Assembly (NCBI GenBank): GCA_944323875.1 | Contig: CALUUH010000018.1 | Coordinates: 1 to 36,858 of the forward strand | Reading direction: 5' to 3' | DNA length: 36,858 bases | From: Candidatus Gastranaerophilales bacterium | Lineage (GTDB): Bacteria > Cyanobacteriota > Vampirovibrionia > Gastranaerophilales > Gastranaerophilaceae | Shown here: one piece after another, positions 30,561 to 36,858 of the stretch | Numbering within the stretch: position 1 is the first letter of the stretch | Layout of the letters: each line of letters begins with the position of its first letter | Program-made: the position numbers and the translations under genes | The notes under the pieces: generated by a model | Told to the model about the DNA's origin: nothing | The model's database searches: none | What the model saw: the letters and a program-made list of their open reading frames with translations, nothing else

Positions 30561-31382
30561 TTATTCTTCTAATCCTGCAAGTTCTCTTGCTCTTGCGTTA
30601 GCAAGAATGGCCTGTGCTGATTTTAGATTTGTGTAATTTTGCACAGCCTGTTTATTTCTTACTGCAGAATGATTGAGGGAATGAAGAACTGTACCGAGCC
30701 CGATAGCAAGCGGAGCAGCAGATAATCCTATCATACCTACAGCTTTTAATGCCGGATGCATTTTGGCTGTAAGTGCAGCGTATTTATTGACTACACCTTT
30801 AACAAGTTTGTTGTCGTTGAATTTGAGAACGCCTTTTGCTGCACGGTTCCAGAATTTTTGACTATTTTTGTTGATAAGTGTTTCGCCGAGTTTATTGATA
30901 CCTTTTCCTGCTGCATAGTTAATTCCGACTGCTGCCGCAAAAGCTCCGGCAAGCGCTGTATAAGGCTGCTCTTTTACAAAACGTTTAAATTTCGGGGATT
31001 TTTCTTCTAACTTTTCTGACCCTGCAACAACTCCGGCCGCAATAGCAATTGCACCTATCCAGCCGCCAAGTGTTTTTGCTCCGGCTAGTACGCGTGCCGC
31101 CGGACTTGATACTATTTTGCCGTTAAATAATTTGACATCTTTGCCGCGGCTCAAAATTGTATCACGTGCCGCCGCAATTACCGGTAGCGATAATATCGCG
31201 GCCCTGTCTATTTTGTTATGTTTTTCTTCATCTGTTTGCAGACATGCCTGATAATAGGCAAATCTTCTTAAATCATTATCCTTTATTGCAATTGCTGCAT
31301 CTATATTAGCCCTTCTGTTACTTCCAACCTCTTTTGAGGCAACTTGGCCGAATGCTTGATTATTTACTGCTTGTACTTGCAT
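30561..31382 (-). CDS. Lineage-specific protein with Gly/Ala-rich membrane segments
   Basis: 273 residues from the ATG at 31382 (MQVQAVNNQAFGQVASKEVG). Three hydrophobic Gly/Ala-rich stretches are visible: LGGWIGAIAIAAGVVAGS, YTALAGAFAAAVGINYAAGK and AVGMIGLSAAPLAIGLGTVL. The N-terminus carries an AFG motif like the F-x-G of other unnamed proteins here. The ATG has AGAAGG about 12 bases upstream; a nearer ATG at 31394 is also in frame. I recognise no family. It diverges from mtaB. Confidence 0.68.
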   Translation of the reverse strand: MQVQAVNNQAFGQVASKEVGSNRRANIDAAIAIKDNDLRRFAYYQACLQTDEEKHNKIDRAAILSLPVIAAARDTILSRGKDVKLFNGKIVSSPAARVLAGAKTLGGWIGAIAIAAGVVAGSEKLEEKSPKFKRFVKEQPYTALAGAFAAAVGINYAAGKGINKLGETLINKNSQKFWNRAAKGVLKFNDNKLVKGVVNKYAALTAKMHPALKAVGMIGLSAAPLAIGLGTVLHSLNHSAVRNKQAVQNYTNLKSAQAILANARARELAGLEE

Positions 31383-31497
31383 ATGCACACACATCCTTCT
31401 TTTTTCAATAATTGTACTATATTTAAACACAAAAGTAAAATTTTTTGCTATAATTGTAGTTGTATTTTCATAAATATTTACAATTTACTTATGTTTT

Positions 31498-31503
31498 TAT
31501 ATA
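31498..31503 (+). promoter_or_regulatory. -10 box of mtaB
   Basis: TATAAT ends 8 bases before the ATG at 31512, with no Shine-Dalgarno site between; the RNA would begin within a few bases of the start codon. A TTTACA at 31477-31482 is a possible but short-spaced (15) -35 box. Confidence 0.45.
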
Positions 31504-31511
31504 ATACAAAA

Positions 31512-32807
31512 ATGAAAAAGTTTTACATTCACACTATGGGCTGTAAATCAAACCAATTTGAAAGCGCCATTATCAAAGAAAATTTAGTTAAAAACGGATT
31601 ACAGGAGGCTGAAAATATTGAATCGTCAGATATTTTTATCCTCAACTCATGTACTGTGACTCACAAAAGTGATAATGAGGCTTTTTATCTTTTACGGAAT
31701 GCAAAACATAAAAATCCCGATGTAATAACCATTTTAACGGGATGTGTCGCACAAATTGAAAAAGAAAAACTTTTGGAAAACGAATTTATTGATTACGTAA
31801 TCGGAAACGATGAAAAATTGAATTTGTATGAATTTTTAAAACAAATTATAAATAACAGGACAAATTGTGCGGTTTCAGATATAATGGAATTAAGGGAATT
31901 TCATCAAGCTGTTCTTGAAGATACAACAAAAACACGTGCAAGTGTAAAAATTCAGGACGGCTGTGACAACAGATGTTCATATTGTATAATTCCGTTTGCA
32001 AGGGGGCGAACCAGAAGTGCTGGTTCATATTTCATTACCCAACAGGTAATGAAACTCGCAAATCATGGTTTTAAAGAAGTAATTTTGACAGGTATACATA
32101 TAGGTCAGTGGGGAAAAGATTTCGGACTTGAATTGTTGGATTTGTTAAAAGATATAGAACAGAATACAACAATTGAACGTTACAGGCTTGGCTCCTTAAA
32201 TCCTCTGGAAATAACTGATGAATTGCTTGAATTTTTACAAAAATCAGAGAAATTTTGTCCGCACTTTCATCTTTCTCTGCAATCGGCCTGCAACAAGACG
32301 CTAAAATCAATGAACAGGTTTTATACTGTTGAAAAATATCTTGCGCAGATAGAAAAGATTAATCAAATCTTTGATCTGCCGTTTTTGGGCAGCGATATTA
32401 TAACCGGTTATGCTGGCGAAACCGGTGAAGATTTTGAAATTACACGTCAAAATCTTGAAAAATCAGGACTTTCTCAGATACATACTTTCCCGTATTCAGT
32501 GCGTGAAGGTACAATCGGAGCGTCTGCTCCAAATCAGGTTGATGACAAGATAAAAGAAAAACGCGCAGATATCGTAAAAGCTATTTCAAGACAAAAATAT
32601 GATGATTTTGTCAGAAAAAATATCGGTACTGTGCGGGAAATATTGATTGAAAAGCATCCGGATAAAAAATCAGGGTTTATGAAGGGGATTACCCGTAATT
32701 ACCTGACTATAATAACAAATACAAAAGATACAAGTCTTGCCAATACGCTTCAACAGGCCAAAATTACCGGTTATGAAAACGGACGTATTTATTGTGAAAT
32801 TTTGTAA
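31512..32807 (+). CDS. mtaB: tRNA (t6A37) methylthiotransferase MtaB
   Basis: 431 residues from the ATG at 31512; the upstream 56 codons of open frame are not MtaB-like. The N-terminal methylthiotransferase domain has three cluster Cys (C11 in TMGCKSNQFES, C47, C78). The radical-SAM domain has CDNRCSYC (C151, C155, C158), and a C-terminal TRAM-like segment follows. The MGCK.N..ES start separates MtaB from MiaB and RimO. It converts t6A37 to ms2t6A37, acting after the Tsa enzymes whose genes lie 3-4 kb away. Confidence 0.93.
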   Translation: MKKFYIHTMGCKSNQFESAIIKENLVKNGLQEAENIESSDIFILNSCTVTHKSDNEAFYLLRNAKHKNPDVITILTGCVAQIEKEKLLENEFIDYVIGNDEKLNLYEFLKQIINNRTNCAVSDIMELREFHQAVLEDTTKTRASVKIQDGCDNRCSYCIIPFARGRTRSAGSYFITQQVMKLANHGFKEVILTGIHIGQWGKDFGLELLDLLKDIEQNTTIERYRLGSLNPLEITDELLEFLQKSEKFCPHFHLSLQSACNKTLKSMNRFYTVEKYLAQIEKINQIFDLPFLGSDIITGYAGETGEDFEITRQNLEKSGLSQIHTFPYSVREGTIGASAPNQVDDKIKEKRADIVKAISRQKYDDFVRKNIGTVREILIEKHPDKKSGFMKGITRNYLTIITNTKDTSLANTLQQAKITGYENGRIYCEIL

Positions 32808-32858
32808 AATTAGCATGGAAACCGGACAATTAATTTTTTGCCCTGACTTAATCTTTGT

Positions 32859-33833
32859 ATGATAGCTATAAACAGTATAACGCCCCAAACCAGAAATTAT
32901 GCGGACAAAAAACAGATAAATTTTTGCGGAGAAGCCTGTGTAGAAAAACTCGCCAAAGATGTTTTTGTCGGGGCTCGTAATGTTTTAATTCAGGAAACGG
33001 CATTTTTCCGAGAACCGGATACTCTTGAATTTATAAAAAAATACATTCAGAAAAAATTCGCGGCAAAATCTGAAATAAATATTCTTGACGGGGCCTGTTC
33101 AAAAGGGTATGAAACATATACTATTGCAATGATAACTGATAACTGCGGTAAAAATGTTAATATAACCGGTTTTGATTTGGGGAATAAAGCTATTAACGAA
33201 GCAAAGAAAGGTGTTTTTTTAGTTAAAGAAATTACCGGAGATAAAAATAATTGTGTGCTGCTGGATATGCATACAGCGGCCAATAACGATACCTATCTTG
33301 CCTTTCATACAAATATCCTGTCAAGAAAAGAAGCGGAATATAAAAAACTTTTTAACGGATTTTTTACAGAAATACCTTATCAAAAGCCAAAGCAGAGTTT
33401 TTTTGAACGGCTGGCAGATATGACTTTTAAAAAATATGAGCCGCATATAGCAATTAAAGCTTTTAAGATAAATCCGGACAAAGCTGATAAATGTAAATTT
33501 ATTCAGGGAGACGTTATGAAACTTGATGAAATAACATCTCCTCATAAAACAGATGTGTTGTTGTTCAGAAATGCGCTTTATCATCTGACAACAGCCGAAA
33601 ATGAAATTTCGTATAGAGCTCCTTTGTATCCGGAAATAGTTACTCAAACCATTGAAAAGTTTGTCAGACAGATTGACAAAGCAATAGGTGATGGCGGTTT
33701 GTTCGTTATAGGAACACATAAAAGCGATCATTCAAAATCTGTTGCTCCGATTTTGTATAAAAATTTAAAAGAATGCGGCTTTAGACCGGTTTATTATGAA
33801 AATAATGTTCCTGCTATCTGGAGAAGGATATAA
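32859..33833 (+). CDS. CheR-like SAM-dependent methyltransferase
   Basis: 324 residues. The fold follows CheR: an N-terminal ETAFFREPDTLEFIKKYI like the FFRD-containing helix of CheR, the SAM-binding ILDGACSKGYETYTIAM (motif I), an acidic motif-II strand ITGFDLGNKAINEAKKGVF, and DVLLFRNALYHLT (motif IV). It lacks the long beta-subdomain of receptor-bound CheR, and no chemotaxis gene is nearby. The target may be another protein. The N-terminus has an INFCGE motif at 20-25. TGACTTAAT ends 6 bases before the ATG and there is no Shine-Dalgarno site. Confidence 0.75.
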   Translation: MIAINSITPQTRNYADKKQINFCGEACVEKLAKDVFVGARNVLIQETAFFREPDTLEFIKKYIQKKFAAKSEINILDGACSKGYETYTIAMITDNCGKNVNITGFDLGNKAINEAKKGVFLVKEITGDKNNCVLLDMHTAANNDTYLAFHTNILSRKEAEYKKLFNGFFTEIPYQKPKQSFFERLADMTFKKYEPHIAIKAFKINPDKADKCKFIQGDVMKLDEITSPHKTDVLLFRNALYHLTTAENEISYRAPLYPEIVTQTIEKFVRQIDKAIGDGGLFVIGTHKSDHSKSVAPILYKNLKECGFRPVYYENNVPAIWRRI

Positions 33834-33861
33834 AAAAGCTCCCTAAATAGGGAGCTTTTTT
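33832..33861. terminator. Bidirectional terminator
   Basis: A 13-bp perfect stem (AAAAAAGCTCCCT / AGGGAGCTTTTTT) with an AAAT loop between the convergent methyltransferase and Bax-inhibitor-like genes. It has a T-run in both directions. Confidence 0.92.
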
Positions 33862-33874
33862 AAAGTTTAAAAAC

Positions 33875-34606
33875 TTAACGTCTGTCATTTAATTTTGCCA
33901 GTAATTTTAAAAGTTCAATATATAACCAAACTACTGTTACCATTAAACCAAAAGCACCATACCATTCATATTGCTTTTCAAGCATTGCCTCAGCACCACG
34001 TTCAATAAAATCAAAGTCTAAAATTAAATTTAGTGCTGCAATTGCAACGACAAACAAACTGAATACAATACCCAAATTGCTGCTTGTAAAAATTTGCGGA
34101 ATACCGCGTCCAAAGAATGATGCAATAATTTGGATTAAATAAATGACTGCAATAGACATTGTTGAAATAAGTATTACGGATCTAAATTTTTCAGTTGCCT
34201 TAATAAGTCCTGCTCGATACAAAGCGAGCATGGAAAATACAGCAGCAAATGTTGCAGCTACAGCCTGAAAAACAATACCTGAATATGCAGCTTCAAACAT
34301 AGCCGAAATACCGCCGACAAAAAAGCCTTCACAAACAGCGTACAAAGGTGTCAGAACATGCATTGCTTTTTTAGTAAAAATAATAATCAGTGCAAGAATA
34401 AAGCCTACAATAGCACCGCCGGTTGCCAGCATGCCGGCCATATCAGTATAGCCGGATGACATTAAAAACCATGTGTAAGCTGCAGCGGCAACAAGTACAC
34501 CAAATAAAATAAAAGACTTTGAAATAGAACCGTTAACCGACATTGGTTCGCCTTGGAGAACGCGTTCGTTCTCTAAAAACTTTTCATTTAATACAGGATT
34601 TGACAT
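33875..34606 (-). CDS. Bax inhibitor-1/YccA-family membrane protein
   Basis: 243 residues with about seven hydrophobic helices and the family's layout: a soluble N-terminus of about 30 residues, PLYAVCEGFFVGGISAMFE in the centre, and a C-terminal LNLILDFDFIERGAE segment. It ends with GLMVTVVWLYIELLKLLA and a basic tail. The sequence fits the bacterial BaxI_1-type branch. Members act as pH-sensitive Ca2+ leak channels or have an unknown role; transport here is inferred. Strong ribosome site AAGGAGG. Diverges from the ABC exporter. Confidence 0.88.
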   Translation of the reverse strand: MSNPVLNEKFLENERVLQGEPMSVNGSISKSFILFGVLVAAAAYTWFLMSSGYTDMAGMLATGGAIVGFILALIIIFTKKAMHVLTPLYAVCEGFFVGGISAMFEAAYSGIVFQAVAATFAAVFSMLALYRAGLIKATEKFRSVILISTMSIAVIYLIQIIASFFGRGIPQIFTSSNLGIVFSLFVVAIAALNLILDFDFIERGAEAMLEKQYEWYGAFGLMVTVVWLYIELLKLLAKLNDRR

Positions 34607-34698
34607 AAATTTCTCCTTCCTTTACCATATTATATAGTATAAACTATATGATATCATATTATCAAATATCTTAATTATTTATTAACAAGGGTTAACAC

Positions 34699-36510
34699 AT
34701 GAAACTTAATAATTTCAGAACATTTATAAAAAATTTTGCAGGCGGAAGATATGTAAAAATCGGAATATTCTTTATAATGTCGCTGTTTGCGGGATGTTTT
34801 GAATTCGTAGGTATTGCATTAATATATCCGTTTATAATGATGATTATTAATCCTGATATTGTAACAAATTCGTCATATTATCAAAAATATGTTGAGATAA
34901 CTCATATTGATAATGTAACAATAACAGCTTTCATTATAGGATTTTCAGTACTTGCAATTTTTATTCTGAAAAATATCTATATTATTTTCAATACTTATGT
35001 ACAGAGTAAATTTGTATCAAACTGGAAAAAGGACATGACTAAATTATTTATGGAATATTTTATTTATGCCCCTTACAAAGATACAATGAATGTGGCACGT
35101 GCGGATAAGATGTATATATTAACAACGCTTATCGGCCAGTCGATAGACGGTTTTGTCATGCGCTCGCTTAACCTTGTGACCAATGTAATAATTATATCAA
35201 TGATTATTTTGCTGTTGTTTTTCAAATTTCCTCTGGCTGCAACAACGACTATAATCTTTGTTGTTGTTAGCATGAGTATTCAGAACAAATATTTCAAGAA
35301 TAAAATCAGCAGCCTTTCCAAAATAATCAGTGAAAAATCGCAGGCTTATAACAAGACCGTTATGGAGATAATATATAATTTAAAAGAATTTAAGATATTA
35401 TCATCCGAGAACGCATTTTACGATAATTATGTAAGGCAGGAAGCGGAATTGCGTAAATTGCAGATAATAAACGGATTTTATGCATCAATTCCGCCATACA
35501 TAGTTGAGATATTAATAGTTCTGTCCTTATTAATTCTGGGTGCAATTATATCAGTAAATAACATGACAAATAATTCAGCTCTTGTTGCTTCTTATGCAAT
35601 AATTGCAGCATCAATATTCAGGATAGCGCCGGCACTTAACAGAATACAGACATCTATTATAAATATCAATGCATCACGTGAGTATATACGTCGAATTAAT
35701 GAATATTATGATAAATTTCAACTGAAAAAATTCAAACCACTGCATGCCGATAATAAAAAACGCTTGAAATTCAACAATAAAATAGAATTAAAGAATATAA
35801 ATTTTGAATATACAGAAGGCAAACCTGTGATAAAAAATCTGTCCTTGACAATAGATAAAGGTGATTTTATAGGTATAATCGGCTTATCCGGAGCGGGCAA
35901 GAGTACCCTTGCGGATATTATTATGGGATTGCTTCCGATAAATTCAGGAGAAATACTTCTTGACGGAATGAAATTAACCCCCAAGAATTTTCCTTACTTT
36001 CGTCACATAATAGGATATGTTCCTCAGCAGGTTAATGTGCTGGATAAATCTTTCAGGGAGAATATAGCATGGGGAGTGCCGGCGCAAGAGATAATTGATG
36101 ATAAGGTCAAACATGTTTTGCAGGCGGCGCAGTTGTATGATATCGTTGCGGGGTATGAGGACGGATTAAGCGCCATGCCGCTTGTGGATTCAACAGGTCT
36201 TTCGCAGGGACAGAAACAGCGTCTTGCTATAGCGCGGGCATTGTATCGTGATCCGGAGATATTGATTTTGGATGAAGCAACAGCCTCACTTGATGTGCAG
36301 ATAGAGAGTGAAATAACGGAAATGCTTGGCATGTTCAAGAATAAGAAAACAATTATAGCTATTGCACATAGATTATCAACATTGAAGGCATGCAATAAAC
36401 TTGTATATATGAAGGACGGGCAAATTGTTGATATAGGGACATTTGAGGAACTTTCAGCAAGGCACGAAGATTTTGATAAGCTTGTTAAATTATCTTCATT
36501 AAGTGCATGA
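34699..36510 (+). CDS. ABC exporter, fused membrane and ATPase domains
   Basis: 603 residues. Residues 1-330 hold about six membrane helices of the exporter type; the start (FAGCFEFVGIALIYPFIM) resembles lipid-linked oligosaccharide flippases such as PglK. The ATPase domain has Walker A GLSGAGKST (about 395-403), Q-loop PQQVN, Walker B EILILDEATASLD and the switch HRLST. The signature is LSQGQ rather than LSGGQ, a known tolerated variant. It probably acts as a homodimer moving a lipid, glycan or peptide outward. No glycosyltransferase is beside it, so the substrate is open. Ribosome site AAGGG, 8 bases before the ATG. Confidence 0.88.
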   Translation: MKLNNFRTFIKNFAGGRYVKIGIFFIMSLFAGCFEFVGIALIYPFIMMIINPDIVTNSSYYQKYVEITHIDNVTITAFIIGFSVLAIFILKNIYIIFNTYVQSKFVSNWKKDMTKLFMEYFIYAPYKDTMNVARADKMYILTTLIGQSIDGFVMRSLNLVTNVIIISMIILLLFFKFPLAATTTIIFVVVSMSIQNKYFKNKISSLSKIISEKSQAYNKTVMEIIYNLKEFKILSSENAFYDNYVRQEAELRKLQIINGFYASIPPYIVEILIVLSLLILGAIISVNNMTNNSALVASYAIIAASIFRIAPALNRIQTSIININASREYIRRINEYYDKFQLKKFKPLHADNKKRLKFNNKIELKNINFEYTEGKPVIKNLSLTIDKGDFIGIIGLSGAGKSTLADIIMGLLPINSGEILLDGMKLTPKNFPYFRHIIGYVPQQVNVLDKSFRENIAWGVPAQEIIDDKVKHVLQAAQLYDIVAGYEDGLSAMPLVDSTGLSQGQKQRLAIARALYRDPEILILDEATASLDVQIESEITEMLGMFKNKKTIIAIAHRLSTLKACNKLVYMKDGQIVDIGTFEELSARHEDFDKLVKLSSLSA

Positions 36511-36567
36511 TAAATTAATAAATGGAAAATAGGAGAAAAAATTTTTCAAAAAAATAGATAAAAGGTA

Positions 36568-36596
36568 TTTACAAATAATTTTTTTCATATTAATAT
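36568..36596 (+). promoter_or_regulatory. Promoter of tRNA-Asn
   Basis: TTTACA (36568-36573), 17-base spacer, TAATAT (36591-36596), about 15 bases before the mature tRNA. Confidence 0.6.
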
Positions 36597-36610
36597 AAAA
36601 AGGTAAACAT

Positions 36611-36682
36611 TCCTCAGTAGCTCAATGGCGGAGCAACCGGCTGTTAACCGGTAGGTTGTTGGTTCGAGTCCAACCTGGGGAG
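36611..36682 (+). tRNA. tRNA-Asn (anticodon GTT)
   Basis: Acceptor TCCTCAG/CTGGGGA, short D-loop (AATGGCG), anticodon loop CTGTTAA with GTT, T-loop TTCGAGT, discriminator G. CCA is not encoded. Confidence 0.95.
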
Positions 36683-36688
36683 TTTTTT

Positions 36689-36724
36689 CATAAAAAGACG
36701 GGGATTTATCCCCGTCTTTTTATG
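36689..36724 (+). terminator. Terminator of tRNA-Asn
   Basis: CATAAAAAGACGGGGAT pairs with its complement around TT, ending in a T-run. The remaining 134 bases to the window edge show no gene or repeat that I can support. Confidence 0.88.
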
Positions 36725-36858
36725 AAAAGTTTTTAGGTTGAGATGTAATAAAGTGAGTGCTTTGCGTATGACAGATGGTGCGATTATTTCGGGCAAAATA
36801 AATTTAAAATGTTAAACAGTTGAGCAAAGTTTTCATTAATACATTCTTAATAAAACCC

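Noticed and set aside
31344..31511. 56-codon N-terminal extension of mtaB
   Set aside because: The family start MKKFYIHTMGCK begins at 31512, and the extension lies across the promoters of mtaB and the divergent gene.

Overview
The window is AT-rich, gene-dense bacterial chromosome from a Gram-negative-type cell: it has Kdo transferase WaaA, a TonB C-terminal-domain protein and an LPS-style envelope. The combination of cyanobacterial-type ClpC, type IV prepilin-like proteins with an A/FTLAE cleavage site, many lineage-restricted proteins and low GC suggests a gut non-photosynthetic cyanobacterial relative (Gastranaerophilales / 'Melainabacteria'). That placement is inference from sequence style, not from a marker-gene search.

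Layout. 1-3.3 kb: waaA, diverging from folK and an overlapping HI0933/BaiN-type flavoprotein, then a small XRE regulator. 3.35-5.3 kb: an orphan prepilin leader that still has promoter and ribosome site, and a lineage-specific membrane protein preceded in frame by a 27-codon ORF ending in TAG. 5.5-8.9 kb: a GHSLGG lipase-like protein facing a tandem array of five paralogous small membrane proteins (A1-B1-B2-A2-B3), each with an extended -10 box exactly 6 nt before its ATG. 9-10.4 kb: two exported proteins, one with a TonB-like domain. 10.4-11.3 kb: hicAB with a consensus promoter and tRNA-Glu. 11.3-15.3 kb: a prepilin, an XRE regulator, clpC and a short conserved protein. 15.4-17.3 kb: REP-like palindromes and a prepilin whose reading frame is extended by 191 codons made of palindromic repeats. 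17.4-21.3 kb: small HTH-like protein, pth-TPR operon, XRE-type protein, nucleotidyltransferase. 21.4-25.2 kb: tRNA-Arg with a 36-bp direct repeat of its 3' end, hairpin-bearing repeats, a gene remnant, and a 1070-residue toxin-like protein joining a HipA/PI-kinase-like domain to an R-S-E ADP-ribosyltransferase. 25.4-30.4 kb: two lineage-specific proteins and the operon yebC-GGDEF-tsaE-tsaB. 30.5-36.9 kb: membrane protein, mtaB, CheR-like methyltransferase, Bax-inhibitor-1 family protein, ABC exporter, tRNA-Asn.

How they fit. tsaB, tsaE and mtaB are three steps of the same tRNA-A37 modification (t6A to ms2t6A), and pth, yebC and three tRNAs add to a translation theme. The accessory parts are the lipase/membrane-protein array, the kinase-ADP-ribosyltransferase protein beside a tRNA scar, hicAB, and the repeat-invaded prepilins. 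Several genes seem to be transcribed from their own start codon (leaderless), while others carry clear Shine-Dalgarno sites, so two initiation modes appear to coexist.
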